A DNA stretch of 48,179 nucleotides from JBMNKL01 sp050261495 (GCA_050261495.1 JBLNDI010000149.1:1-48179); one strand, 5' to 3'. Shown: positions 17,146 through 25,971, counted from the first letter of the stretch. Program-made: numbers and translations. Notes: generated from the letters alone by a model not told the origin.

Positions 17146-17893
17146 TTTTTTTGTATTGGTACAAGCTTCTGAAATCCGGGCGGGTTGCGTTATCCATCAG
17201 GTATGCCGACACCGGGGAACCCTCGATGCGGTTCCGGTTCAGCGCTTCGATAATTTTGTCCGCACCCCCTATGCCGATCCCATGCCCGTAGTACAAGCCG
17301 TTTCCAAGATCTATCGCGTTCTCGCCCTGCCATTCGGGCGTCAGCGGGTTTACATCCGGGTTTCTGAAATACATGCAATCCCCGGGCACATAGTCGGGAA
17401 GCCGCCTGTATGTCGCTACGCCCAACAATTCATCAACCTGCCGCCAGTTCATCAGTACGATTTCCCGGAAAGTAGTGTTGTACAGGTTTTCGCCGTACGA
17501 GTCAAGGACCGCCTTGTAATATATGATCACCATGGCCGTGGCGCATTCTGTTCCATACATCCTTGTGTTGACGAAAATATCATTTACGGCGTCAGAGGGC
17601 TTGACGTCCTTTTTAAGAACGAATCCACCGTCGCTCCTGCGGCTCCAGTATGCCTCGTTGCAGATTGATTCATGGAAAGTGCGGAATTTCAGCCTTCCCC
17701 TGTATAAAGCGTATGACGCGTTTATGATATTCCTGCGCAAATCCGTCTCGAACGCCAGCTCTTCCAGCGAATCGTACCTGTAAACGTGCGTGCTTTTTAT
17801 CAGCTTGTCGAGGAACTCGTATTCGGCGCTTCCGGGCCGGTACTGTGAGATGAGAGCCTGCGCGCCGGGTTCGCCGGAGGCAAACTGGATCAT
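17117..17893 (-). CDS. tgl: Protein-glutamine gamma-glutamyltransferase (spore-coat transglutaminase)
   Basis: The 258-residue protein clearly resembles Bacillus Tgl (245 residues), which cross-links spore coat proteins through Gln-Lys isopeptide bonds. The catalytic residues are visible: C117 in TECATAMVIIYY, E191 in EWQGEN and H204 in YYGHGIGI, equivalent to C116, E187 and H200 of B. subtilis. Other shared blocks are LRRNIINAS, PGDCMYFRNPD and a C-terminal YLMDNATRPDFRSLY. I prefer ATG 17893 over the in-frame ATG at 17899. It gives a four-base ATGA overlap with the upstream gene's stop and a six-base gap after GGGGGG. Translation is thus coupled to the unknown gene upstream. Expression is expected late in sporulation. 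Confidence 0.9.
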   Translation of the reverse strand: MIQFASGEPGAQALISQYRPGSAEYEFLDKLIKSTHVYRYDSLEELAFETDLRRNIINASYALYRGRLKFRTFHESICNEAYWSRRSDGGFVLKKDVKPSDAVNDIFVNTRMYGTECATAMVIIYYKAVLDSYGENLYNTTFREIVLMNWRQVDELLGVATYRRLPDYVPGDCMYFRNPDVNPLTPEWQGENAIDLGNGLYYGHGIGIGGADKIIEALNRNRIEGSPVSAYLMDNATRPDFRSLYQYKKNAALPASTA

Positions 17894-18936
17894 GTCCATC
17901 CCCCCGTATCCGATGCAGTTGCTGCTATTGCGGCCTGTTGTTCAACCGGCAGCCTTATCCAGGTCATCCATTGATGGATATTCCTTTTATAAAGCATATG
18001 GGAATAGTCCGCCAGTTGCTTTTGCAAAGTCTCCGGCAGTCTTTCGAAGCGCGACAGGATTTCAATTTCCGCGGGCTGGTATTCAGCCAGCGGTTTGCCG
18101 TCATTAACCGAAACGGGATGGCACATGTACTTGGCAGGCCATGATACCCTGTAATGCTGCGGCATTCTGCAAAGTTGCATGCTTTCGCCCGTGTGGCAGA
18201 GAAAATGCTGGTTTTCCTCCAACCAGTCCATCGCGATCTTGCTGAGGCCGGCCCCGGTTGACCTGTCACCCGCGCTCGCCGGAATATTATGCGCAGAACC
18301 CTGTACCGCGCCTTCCGCCGGCTTCCCGGCAATGCCCGGTATAAAACATAGCAGCTCTTTTGCCAGTTCAACATCGCGCCTGTCCGCAGATTCAAGCTTC
18401 TGTGCAACCAGCCGGAGGCTTCCGGGACAACGGGCTTCAAAAAAAGCCCATGCAAGCTCGTGCAGGAGGGCGCCCCTTCTGTTGCGGTCAAAAATCATTT
18501 CGGCCAATTCCGGCAATACGGATGTATCGCCAAAGCTTTTTATTGACAACGCGGCGGCCCGTTCCATTAGTTGTTCGTATTTGCCGCCCAGGCCTTCTTC
18601 GGGCAGGCCGGTCTTAACAATCCAGCGCAGGATAAAAGCGGTGTCCCCGCCGCCCCTGCGCATCTCGCTTTCCGTTTTCGGCGAAACTTTTCCCGTCAAA
18701 CTTGCGGCTAATTCCAACGCTTTGCGGTAGATAGGGTTCAAATCATGCCGGATGAGCTCTTCCGGCAATTCCGGTTTCAACAGGTACAGCGTTCCAAACC
18801 TGATATTATTGTCATTAATTGCTGCCAGGGCACTGTCCCTGTTTATCCGGAGCAGTTCGCGAAAATAATTCCTCAAGCCTTCCGGCCCGTTGCTGAGCCT
18901 TATGTTGTCAAGCAAGCCCAGCTTGCCGGCATACAT
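17890..18936 (-). CDS. Protein of unknown function, upstream of and coupled to tgl
   Basis: I do not recognise this 348-residue protein. It is helix-rich without signal peptide or membrane segment. The N-terminal 200 residues look like an alpha-solenoid of helical pairs (LLDNIRLSN, LRNYFRELLRINRDSALAAI and so on). There is a low-complexity Ala/Gly/Ser stretch around 205-230 and a C-terminal third with two cysteine/histidine-containing patches (FLCHTGESMQLCRMPQHY and KYMCHPV). The start has AGGAGGCGG six bases upstream. The gene sits between another unknown and tgl with a four-base overlap, so it probably works in spore coat assembly, perhaps as a substrate or partner of Tgl. That is an inference from position only. 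Confidence 0.7.
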   Translation of the reverse strand: MYAGKLGLLDNIRLSNGPEGLRNYFRELLRINRDSALAAINDNNIRFGTLYLLKPELPEELIRHDLNPIYRKALELAASLTGKVSPKTESEMRRGGGDTAFILRWIVKTGLPEEGLGGKYEQLMERAAALSIKSFGDTSVLPELAEMIFDRNRRGALLHELAWAFFEARCPGSLRLVAQKLESADRRDVELAKELLCFIPGIAGKPAEGAVQGSAHNIPASAGDRSTGAGLSKIAMDWLEENQHFLCHTGESMQLCRMPQHYRVSWPAKYMCHPVSVNDGKPLAEYQPAEIEILSRFERLPETLQKQLADYSHMLYKRNIHQWMTWIRLPVEQQAAIAATASDTGGWT

Positions 18937-18960
18937 GCTATCCGCCTCCTGTCAGGGCAT

Positions 18961-19944
18961 TCAAAGCCTGCTTTTTAATTCGTTGAACCTTTCTTTCAAT
19001 GAATCACCCGGGTTGTACCTGAGGCCGATTTCGACAGCCCGTGCGGCCCGGTCCGCATCGCCCGCAAGCGAAAGTGATTTCGCCAGGTTATACCAGCTAA
19101 CGGCGTCACGTGGATTGCCTCTCAGCTTGTTGACATAGTAAGGTACCACTTTTGCGGCAATGTATCTGGAAGTGTTCAGTTTCTCCAGGTCTATGCCGTT
19201 CCAGTGCATAAGCTCGATGTCATAAATCCCTTCCGATTTTTCATCCCAAAACGCAACCGCATCCTTGATCCTGCCGGAAGGCGCGCGGGCTTTTTGAAAT
19301 TCCAGCTTGTCATAATTCCTGCTGAATATTTTTTTGGAACCTCCGTCCATGACCGAGTACGCAAAAAGCGTACGGTTGTTCCTCTGTCTCGAAGCAAGTC
19401 CGAGCACCAGTTGTTTTTTGCCGTCTCCGCCCAGGTCTGCTGCATTGCGGTAGTGTATGGATTCAAATTCCGGGTTGTCGATTTCAGCCATCTTGTACCA
19501 CTGTACGTTATCCTTTTTCAATACAATTGTCCTGACGCCGTCGGATGTTATATATGATGCGACCAATTCATTGCGGTTGTCGCCGTCCAGGTCGGTGAAC
19601 TGGATTTCACCGGAATCCTCGGGATATTCGGGTGTAAGAAGCCTGGCTCCCGGAGGGAGGAAACTGTTGACAACGGCATGGTAGTCTATTTTCTCGGGCT
19701 TTGCGGTAATTTGCGCCGCAATGTCGCCCAGGCTTTTCACAAGTGATTCGACAGGCCTTTTCAGATCGTCAAGCGACGGGAGCTTTATCCGGGGACCTTG
19801 TTCAAGAGCGCGGATAATGCTTTGCCCAGGGCCGCCGGTTTTTACAAGGGCACTATATCTTTTCAGTACGCCGTTATAATATTTAAGACTCCTGTTGACT
19901 GTTTTCTCAATGGCTTCAAGCCCTGAGCCCTTGGGAAACTGCAT
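18961..19944 (-). CDS. Unknown protein with FG-GAP/VCBS-like and TPR-like regions
   Basis: The 327-residue protein has no recognised family as a whole. The middle part (about 110-260) resembles FG-GAP/VCBS beta-propeller repeats, with DLDGDNRNELVASY and DLGGDGKKQLVLGL, the first of which looks like a calcium-binding Dx[DN]xDG loop. The last 50 residues form a TPR-like helical pair (PRDAVSWYNLAKSLSLAGDADRAARAVEIGLRYNPGD). The N-terminal 100 residues are helical. No signal peptide is visible, unusual for an FG-GAP-type protein and compatible with a mother-cell role in spore coat building. AAAGGGG lies eight bases before the ATG. It is the first gene of the apparent operon with the next unknown gene (24-base gap) and tgl. 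Confidence 0.7.
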   Translation of the reverse strand: MQFPKGSGLEAIEKTVNRSLKYYNGVLKRYSALVKTGGPGQSIIRALEQGPRIKLPSLDDLKRPVESLVKSLGDIAAQITAKPEKIDYHAVVNSFLPPGARLLTPEYPEDSGEIQFTDLDGDNRNELVASYITSDGVRTIVLKKDNVQWYKMAEIDNPEFESIHYRNAADLGGDGKKQLVLGLASRQRNNRTLFAYSVMDGGSKKIFSRNYDKLEFQKARAPSGRIKDAVAFWDEKSEGIYDIELMHWNGIDLEKLNTSRYIAAKVVPYYVNKLRGNPRDAVSWYNLAKSLSLAGDADRAARAVEIGLRYNPGDSLKERFNELKSRL

Positions 19945-19977
19945 GAATATTACCCCTTTGCACAGATACTACTGCTA

Positions 19978-20005
19978 TATTCTATGCAGCAGCTTGTGAA
20001 AGGTT
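19978..20005 (-). promoter_or_regulatory. Possible mother-cell (sigma-K-like) promoter of the tgl operon
   Basis: On the minus strand AACC (20002-20005) is followed after about 15 bases by CATAGAATA (19978-19986), matching the sigma-K pattern mACm-N16-CATAnnnTA as known from Bacillus. In B. subtilis tgl is a late mother-cell gene. The element is short, so chance occurrence is possible; sigma-E has a related -10. Confidence 0.35.
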
Positions 20006-20081
20006 AATGTTTAGAAGAAAGTGATGAGTATGCAAGATAGGGCGGTCCTGCAGCAGTAAATGGATTATATAACCCGGTGCG

Positions 20082-20888
20082 TTAATTGGTAAATTTAAGT
20101 ATATTATATATGTTTATGATGATTATAACTACCATGAACCCAAGAAATGATTTTTCCACCGCTTTTGAGTTAAGTATTTTGTTTATTTTCCTGCCTGCAT
20201 ATCCCCCGGCAATTCCACAAAGTATCATAATTACAAGCATAGTAATCTCGAATTGCGGGACTGTGCCGGTAATCAATGTCAGAATAAGGCTTGCAGCTTG
20301 CGAGAACACTATTATGTACAGAGAATTCTGTGCCGCCATCTTGGTATCCATCGAAAAGAAATAATACAGTACCGCCAGGTTAAATGGCCCTCCGCCTATC
20401 CCAAGAAAAGACGACAGCATACCGAGGATAAGTCCGATAAAAATGATTGTTGCAAGATTTGTTATATTCCTGGTACGGATTGCATCTTTTTTAAGTGTGT
20501 ATATAAGCGTGCCAAGAATGGTTACCGCAAGAAGGCAGGATTGTATCGCCCCGATTCTTTCGCTATGTTTAAATGACTCAGATACCGATTGGAAAAGCCA
20601 TTTCCCTGCCAATCCTCCGATTATTGCCCCCACAGCAAGGGGAGTGCTTCTTTTTATATCTATATCCGTATTGCCTGTCATTCTGTCCTTAATAACGGAA
20701 CAGAATGACATGGCTAATACGGTGCATCCCGACAGGAAACTTATTGTCGGTACGCTCAGAACATGGAGCATATCAAGAGCCGGCTTAATTATTACTCCGC
20801 CGCCAATTCCACATAACGCGCCGATTATTGATGCGCCAAGACTGATTATTATTAAGATAAAATACATATGCATATGGCCTTTTTTCAA
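20082..20888 (-). CDS. TauE/SafE-family anion (sulfite/sulfonate) exporter
   Basis: This 268-residue protein has eight hydrophobic segments in two repeated halves, each with the family's glycine-rich signature (GALCGIGGGVIIKPAL near 22 and GMLSSFLGIGGGPFNLAVL near 158). TauE/SafE (DUF81) proteins export sulfite, sulfoacetate and other organosulfonates or related anions; substrate cannot be told from sequence. It is the last gene of the leftward catabolic operon, and its start overlaps the NagB-like stop by four bases (ATGA-type). Its presence beside a NitT/TauT-type importer is the main hint that the operon's substrate carries a sulfonate or yields a sulfur-containing end product. Confidence 0.85.
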   Translation of the reverse strand: MKKGHMHMYFILIIISLGASIIGALCGIGGGVIIKPALDMLHVLSVPTISFLSGCTVLAMSFCSVIKDRMTGNTDIDIKRSTPLAVGAIIGGLAGKWLFQSVSESFKHSERIGAIQSCLLAVTILGTLIYTLKKDAIRTRNITNLATIIFIGLILGMLSSFLGIGGGPFNLAVLYYFFSMDTKMAAQNSLYIIVFSQAASLILTLITGTVPQFEITMLVIMILCGIAGGYAGRKINKILNSKAVEKSFLGFMVVIIIINIYNILKFTN

Positions 20889-21712
20889 AAATGCAAATCA
20901 GCTATATTTGACGGTAAACCAATACTAATATCCGGATGATCGCGCAAAAGAGTGACGGGGAAATGACGGCTTTTTTTCTCGAATACCGCTTTCCTGACAA
21001 CAGCGCTGTGCCATTGCTTTGCGCAGTATAATCTGATTTTGCGTGATTGCAAAATCTGTTTCATACCGATGGTTATGCAGTAACGTGGCATTTGATCGTA
21101 TGCCCCGAACAGGTCCGATATTGAATTAACGATCTGTGTGTGAAGTGCAATTTTTTGAATGCGGACCGTGCTGTTGATAAAAGCGGTGTCGTCATCCAAA
21201 GCGTCGCCCTGTTCCGGCGGCTCATTGAATGCGACATGCCCGTTGATGCCGATTCCGCCAAAACAAGCATCGACTCCTCCCATTTTTCCTATTATGTTTG
21301 GTATTTCATCAAGGTTTTCAATACTTGGGAAGATTCTATTTTCGGGTAATGGAAGCAATTCCTCATTAATCTTGCTGTAAACTTCCCGCTGCATGAATCC
21401 CCTGAAACTTAATGGATGAGTAATATCCACAAGTTTATCAGGACTTTCCGCATACTCGTCCATATTAATTATTATTGTATTTCTCATACTGATTGACTCA
21501 CGGTTTATAATATCTACAAAATAAGGGTACTGACCAACCGGACCTACCGGAAATATCATGACCGTAGGCTTGTTCAGCGTATTATTCCGGCGTATTACAT
21601 CAGCCATTTCTGAAGCCATTGTGTAGAACATGAACTCGCTGTTTTCAAATATATGGACCTTTATGTTGTTTTGTGAGAGCAGCTCCTCGGTTCCGATATT
21701 TAGAATATTCAT
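20885..21712 (-). CDS. NagB-like glucosamine-6-phosphate deaminase/isomerase family
   Basis: The 275-residue protein belongs to the NagB/6-phosphogluconolactonase-like fold. It keeps the NagB active-site pattern: N-M-D-E-Y (about 80-84, catalytic Asp), then ACFGGIGINGHVAFNEPP (about 150-167, with the general-base His and Glu) and ITIGMKQILQSRKIRLYC near 220. NagB turns glucosamine 6-phosphate into fructose 6-phosphate and ammonia. Differences from textbook NagB are clear (GGIGINGHVAFNEP versus LGIGRNGHIGFNEP; no KGxAKAxA-type tail), so the substrate may be another amino-sugar phosphate or sulfonate. It is 15 bases after the LarA-like gene and overlaps the exporter gene by four bases. Confidence 0.8.
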   Translation of the reverse strand: MNILNIGTEELLSQNNIKVHIFENSEFMFYTMASEMADVIRRNNTLNKPTVMIFPVGPVGQYPYFVDIINRESISMRNTIIINMDEYAESPDKLVDITHPLSFRGFMQREVYSKINEELLPLPENRIFPSIENLDEIPNIIGKMGGVDACFGGIGINGHVAFNEPPEQGDALDDDTAFINSTVRIQKIALHTQIVNSISDLFGAYDQMPRYCITIGMKQILQSRKIRLYCAKQWHSAVVRKAVFEKKSRHFPVTLLRDHPDISIGLPSNIADLHF

Positions 21713-21727
21713 ATTGCCACCTCATTT

Positions 21728-23161
21728 TTATAATTCGTCTTTCATGCAGAGATGTACCGCTACGGTTTTAAATGTGCGAGGGAGCGCCAATATATTTGGA
21801 TTCTCACCTACGTATTTGCGCGCATCAAGAAGCGCTTCCTCAAACGATGCCCTGGTCTTCATGCCCATACCCCTTGCATAACCGGGTTCACGAGCTCCAA
21901 CGATATAAATAGCAGAACAGTTCATTTCAGCAATATGGCCGCAGGAAATCATCGAGAACGCATGGTACGGGTGATAACCGTAGTTATACCTGTATTTATC
22001 AATGTACTCTTTTTTTGTAGCGAAGTATTCGCCATATTTCTCTAAATCCGGCAATGTGTTGTGATAATTCGTCTGTGCAAGTTCATATAGCTCACGGTAT
22101 GCCGGAAATTCCTCATCGTGGAAATATCCATCACATATGGAAGAACAAATCACAACGCAATTATCTTTGAGAATCCTTTTATGCCTTATAATCTGTGCGG
22201 AAATTGCCTGCAGCATCAAAATAGGATTTGTGCCCATGCCGTTGCCATAATGGAAGAATTGAGGCATACCAAATACCATTATGTCATACTTTTTTTCTGC
22301 CCATTTCACGTATGTTCGTTTGTCTGCGATTTCCCACGCAATTGGCTGCATTTCTTTTGCATATCCTGAAAATACTGCTATCTGGCGGGAATGGGTATCA
22401 AGAACGGCGTCACAGCAAAAGAATTTCTTACCCATGCATTCTTCCATGTACATTCCAATGCTGTCAAACTTACGGCGCATCAAGCTATGTGCTGAAACAG
22501 GCGTAAAGTCCTGACGGTGCATTACTTCCGGGACATGGTGGCTGGCAATGGACTTCCAATGGGTAATACCCGTGGCGCAGTGCTTATAACCGCCGCTGTA
22601 CCCTCCGTATGGATTTCCCATCACATGTCCTATAAGAATGGCATAATCCGATTCAAACACCGTCTTGTTCATAATAACCGGATTGCCCATACTGTCGGTA
22701 CCTAAATCCACCAGGTTTTCGTAATCCTCGCTGTCATGGTTTACTATCTGATGAGTCGGCCAGAACTCATTAAATACTTTGTCACCGAGGAGGGATTTTA
22801 TTTCCTCGCGCGTATTTTTTCGATGAAGCCCGTTGGAACAGATCAATGTTATATCTTTCTTTTCAACACCGGCCTTGTAAAGTTCCTCCAATATTACCTG
22901 GATGGCAACTTTGCGGTGTGACGTGGGATGACTTCCTCCTTTAACCCTATCAGGGAAAACTATGGCAACCTTCATGCCCTTTTTGACACTCTGAGAAATC
23001 GGCGGCATTCCAATAGGATTGCAAACAGACTTTTTCGTTTCCTCCCAAATGTTCTCCAGGCAGGGAGGATCCTGAACTGTTTCCCCGGGTATAAATACAT
23101 CGGTATTTTCCGGAAGTTCGGCTTCCATTAGGCCATATCCATACTCAAACTCCAATTTCAT
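21728..23161 (-). CDS. LarA-like nickel-dependent racemase/epimerase
   Basis: The 477-residue protein resembles lactate racemase LarA, which uses a nickel-pincer cofactor to epimerise a 2-hydroxy acid. Seen: an Asp/Arg pair in FPDRVKGGSHPT (cf. DxTRP), the first His in CSNGLHRKNTREE, the second in IGHVMGNPYGGYSGGYK with the GGxSGGxK lysine that tethers the cofactor. The protein is longer than LarA (about 425) and diverged. LarA homologues act on lactate, malate, gluconate and other hydroxy acids; here the substrate is unknown. No larB/C/E cofactor genes are in the window, so they must be elsewhere. GGAGGTATGAT precedes the ATG, overlapping the end of the upstream TIM-like gene, from which it is one base apart. 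Confidence 0.78.
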   Translation of the reverse strand: MKLEFEYGYGLMEAELPENTDVFIPGETVQDPPCLENIWEETKKSVCNPIGMPPISQSVKKGMKVAIVFPDRVKGGSHPTSHRKVAIQVILEELYKAGVEKKDITLICSNGLHRKNTREEIKSLLGDKVFNEFWPTHQIVNHDSEDYENLVDLGTDSMGNPVIMNKTVFESDYAILIGHVMGNPYGGYSGGYKHCATGITHWKSIASHHVPEVMHRQDFTPVSAHSLMRRKFDSIGMYMEECMGKKFFCCDAVLDTHSRQIAVFSGYAKEMQPIAWEIADKRTYVKWAEKKYDIMVFGMPQFFHYGNGMGTNPILMLQAISAQIIRHKRILKDNCVVICSSICDGYFHDEEFPAYRELYELAQTNYHNTLPDLEKYGEYFATKKEYIDKYRYNYGYHPYHAFSMISCGHIAEMNCSAIYIVGAREPGYARGMGMKTRASFEEALLDARKYVGENPNILALPRTFKTVAVHLCMKDEL

Positions 23162-23162
23162 A

Positions 23163-23945
23163 TCATACCTCCAGATAATTCTTTATAATTCTTTTTAGAT
23201 CACTTGGATAAAACCCGATCTTACCCTCAAATCTTGTAAGCGCTACAAGTCCTCCGTCGATAGTTTTAACTGATCCTATTTCTTTTGCGTTAGACTCTTT
23301 CAAACCTCCTCCGTAAACTACCAACGGTTCGTATCCGTAAAGTTTCATCACGGTGTCCTTAATAAAGCTTGAAATCTCAGAAATATATTCTTTACCGGGA
23401 GGAGTTTTTCCGGGTCCTATCGCCCAGACCGGCTCATAGCCTATTACTGTTTTTGTCTTAACATTTCTGAGGCCGACTTCAAGCTGCTTGTGTATAACAT
23501 TATATCTATCGGATAACTCCTCTGCTTTTTCTCCCACACAGTATAAAGTTTTAAGGCCTGCTTCGGAAGCACAAGCCAGTTCCTTGTTTAGACAAGTGTC
23601 ATCCTTGTCTTTGCGTTCTTCGCTATGTCCAATCATGGCCCAGGTGCAGCCGTAATTTTTTGCAGCCGTTGCCGGGAACTGGCTGGTGAACGCCCCAAAA
23701 TTGCCATTTGGGCGAATATCCTCCCTGTATACCCCTTGTGCGCCTATTGCTACGTTTGCAGGTTTATGGGCAATTGCCGGCAGTATTAACGCCTCGGGTA
23801 AAAAATAAACAAGTTCGACATTTGTTATATCAGCGCTTTGTCTCATTATATCCGCGATCCATGCAACCGGATCCGGCGTTGGACATATTCCGCCCAATTC
23901 ATATGGAACATCAAAGCGTTTTAAGTTTATAAATATATATTTCAT
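23163..23945 (-). CDS. Triose-phosphate isomerase family protein (paralogue)
   Basis: The 260-residue TIM-barrel protein has the TIM active-site residues: Asn/Lys in INLKRF (usually NWKM), His in IGHSEER (near 103), and the catalytic Glu in IGYEPVWAIGPGK with the mobile loop 6, then VVYGGGL (phosphate-binding). Several positions differ from housekeeping TpiA (GHSEER for GHSERR; AIGPGKTPP for AIGTGKxAT). Such paralogues include the L-erythrulose-phosphate isomerases of tetritol pathways. In this operon it may interconvert the triose phosphates released by the aldolase or another small ketose/aldose phosphate. A GGGGGAGG lies about 14 bases before the ATG, a long spacing. Confidence 0.82.
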   Translation of the reverse strand: MKYIFINLKRFDVPYELGGICPTPDPVAWIADIMRQSADITNVELVYFLPEALILPAIAHKPANVAIGAQGVYREDIRPNGNFGAFTSQFPATAAKNYGCTWAMIGHSEERKDKDDTCLNKELACASEAGLKTLYCVGEKAEELSDRYNVIHKQLEVGLRNVKTKTVIGYEPVWAIGPGKTPPGKEYISEISSFIKDTVMKLYGYEPLVVYGGGLKESNAKEIGSVKTIDGGLVALTRFEGKIGFYPSDLKRIIKNYLEV

Positions 23946-23989
23946 GGCAGTATGTTCGTCCTCCCCCTGCTATTTATCCTTTTTATTGT

Positions 23990-25156
23990 TTATAATGAAA
24001 CATATTCAGGAAGCGGCTGACCGAGCAAAGGCAGGGCATAAGGCTCGAACTCTTCTTTTATAATGCCGTTTCCACGTTTGTTGATCCATTCCAAGGGAAA
24101 CTTTTTTTCCTTGTTTGCCACTTTATCCAATGGAACCAGCTTGAGTGTACATTTGTACTCATCCATATCTAAACGTTCCAGTGAAACCATGTATCCGCTA
24201 TGGCCTTTAACGGCGGATTTTACTGCAAAGGAACCAACTTCATATGCTTCCCGCCTGTCTATTGCGGATTGATGGGCTATGGACGCACGGCCTAAAAGGC
24301 CAGGCTTCTCGCTTCGCGAAGGTATCCCCAGTTCCTCTATCACAAGTTTTGACAGTGTTTGAGCAGTACCGCCCGGAACCCTGTGACCGAACCCATCGCT
24401 TATCCCACTATCGCAAATGAGCTTTCCGGAGCTGTCCCGTAGGCCTTCGCTGACTACCACGAGAACCCCCTTTTTCTCCCGGTAAAGTTGTTGTACATCC
24501 TCAAGAAATTCACTTTGGTTAAACACTCTTTCAGGCAGATAAATCAAATGGGGCCCACGGCCAGGAGTAACTGCAAACGAAGCTGCGGCGGCAAGCCATC
24601 CTGCGTTTCTGCCCATAACTTCCGCAATGCAGACGTGTATCGGCAGCGATTCCACGTCACACGCAAGCTCCATCAGAGATACTGCAATATAACGCGCCGC
24701 ACTACCATATCCAGGGCTATGGTCGGTCAACTCCAAATCATTGTCTATCGTTTTAGGTATTCCTATAACATTAAGTTCATAACCGGACTCTTCAGCTATC
24801 CTTGAAATCTTGTCGCAGCTGTCCATGGAATCGTTTCCGCCGTTATAGAGGAAATACCGGATATCATTGCGGCGGAATATATCAAAAATCAAAGGCAAAT
24901 CCGAATCCGTCAGTTTGCGCCTGCATGATCCGATGGCAGACGAAGGCGTTGTCCCCAATGCGGAAATCTTCTGTGCCGGCAGGGTTCCAAGATTGATAAA
25001 ATTCTCGGCAAGAATGCCTTCGATTCCAAAACGTGCTCCATAAATATTATTTATTTCATTTTGTTTCATTGCTTCTTCTATTACACCCTGGAGAGAAGAA
25101 TTGATTACAGCTGTCGGTCCGCCTCCATGTGCTACGAGCATATTGTACTTTTTCAT
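23990..25156 (-). CDS. 6-phosphofructokinase family, pyrophosphate-type signature
   Basis: The 388-residue PfkA-family kinase phosphorylates position 1 of a ketose 6-phosphate (fructose, tagatose or analogue). Seen: AHGGGPTAVINSS (phosphoryl-donor loop), YNGGNDSMDS near 105, in which Asp replaces the second Gly of the ATP-type GGDGS, PKTIDND near 130 (Lys for the ATP-type Gly), MGRNAGWLAAA and a PGLLGRAS segment. The Asp and Lys are the accepted marks of PPi-dependent enzymes, so pyrophosphate rather than ATP is the predicted donor. Length fits short-chain PPi-PFKs. In the operon it should make the bisphosphate that the class II aldolase then cleaves. The upstream gap to the TIM-like gene is 44 bases. 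Confidence 0.83.
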   Translation of the reverse strand: MKKYNMLVAHGGGPTAVINSSLQGVIEEAMKQNEINNIYGARFGIEGILAENFINLGTLPAQKISALGTTPSSAIGSCRRKLTDSDLPLIFDIFRRNDIRYFLYNGGNDSMDSCDKISRIAEESGYELNVIGIPKTIDNDLELTDHSPGYGSAARYIAVSLMELACDVESLPIHVCIAEVMGRNAGWLAAAASFAVTPGRGPHLIYLPERVFNQSEFLEDVQQLYREKKGVLVVVSEGLRDSSGKLICDSGISDGFGHRVPGGTAQTLSKLVIEELGIPSRSEKPGLLGRASIAHQSAIDRREAYEVGSFAVKSAVKGHSGYMVSLERLDMDEYKCTLKLVPLDKVANKEKKFPLEWINKRGNGIIKEEFEPYALPLLGQPLPEYVSL

Positions 25157-25190
25157 CTATAACAAACCTCCGAAACAAGTTCATTAAAGT

Positions 25191-25940
25191 TTACCACCAT
25201 TTTATCTGGTCCGTGATATATTTGCGCAATTCTACAAATTTAGCGTCTGCAATGTCCCTGGGATGCGGCATGTCAACATTGACTTCCTCTTTTATCTTTG
25301 ATGGCTTGTTTGTAAGAATAATTATTCTTTCCGCCAAGTAAATCGCTTCTTCAATGTTATGTGTGATAAACACCACGGTAGTACCCAATTCCTTCCAGAG
25401 CCGTATTACCTCGTCTTCCAGGTAAAAGCGCATTTTAATGTCCATTTGGCCATATGGTTCATCCATCAGCAGCAAATCAGGTTCCATTGCAAAAGCCCTG
25501 CCTATAACCATACGCTGTTCCGTGCTCACGGAAAGCTGATGCGGATAGGCGTTCCTGAATTTTTCAAGGCCCATCAAAGATATAATTTTTTCTACTCTTT
25601 CCTTCTTTTCTTTTTTTGATATGTTCTTGAAATTAAGGCCGAATTCAATGTTTTTCTCAACGGTCAGCCACGGAAAAGAAGATGGTTCCTGGAACACAAA
25701 CGCAAGGTTGTGTTTTTTCGGATTTGCCATTTCGCCGTCAATCATTATGGAGCCTGACGTAGGCTCGATAAGACAGCTTAAAAGGTTTAAAAACGTTGTC
25801 TTGCCGCATCCTGTCGGCCCGACCACGCATAAAAACTCACCTTTCTTAATATTAAACGATACATTATCAAGTACCAGTAAATCTCCAAATTTCTTTGTAA
25901 GGTTTTGAACCTGCACTTTTACTTTTCTTTGTTCGTCCAT
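25191..25940 (-). CDS. ABC transporter ATPase (NitT/TauT type) with degenerate signature motif
   Basis: The 249-residue ATPase of the nitrate/sulfonate/taurine importer class energises the adjacent permeases. Walker A (GPTGCGKTT, near 40), Q-loop (FQEPSSFPW), Walker B (LLLMDEP) and the H-loop (ITHNIEEA) are all canonical, but the signature reads LSVSTEQRM instead of LSGGMRQR. The neighbouring ATPase (25972-26736) has the opposite defect: a good signature and no H-loop histidine. The two probably form a heterodimer with one canonical and one degenerate ATP site. It lies 34 bases before the PFK gene and 31 after the second ATPase. Confidence 0.87.
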   Translation of the reverse strand: MDEQRKVKVQVQNLTKKFGDLLVLDNVSFNIKKGEFLCVVGPTGCGKTTFLNLLSCLIEPTSGSIMIDGEMANPKKHNLAFVFQEPSSFPWLTVEKNIEFGLNFKNISKKEKKERVEKIISLMGLEKFRNAYPHQLSVSTEQRMVIGRAFAMEPDLLLMDEPYGQMDIKMRFYLEDEVIRLWKELGTTVVFITHNIEEAIYLAERIIILTNKPSKIKEEVNVDMPHPRDIADAKFVELRKYITDQIKWW

Positions 25941-25971
25941 ATAGAATCTCCTTCATAAAACTAATAAATAA

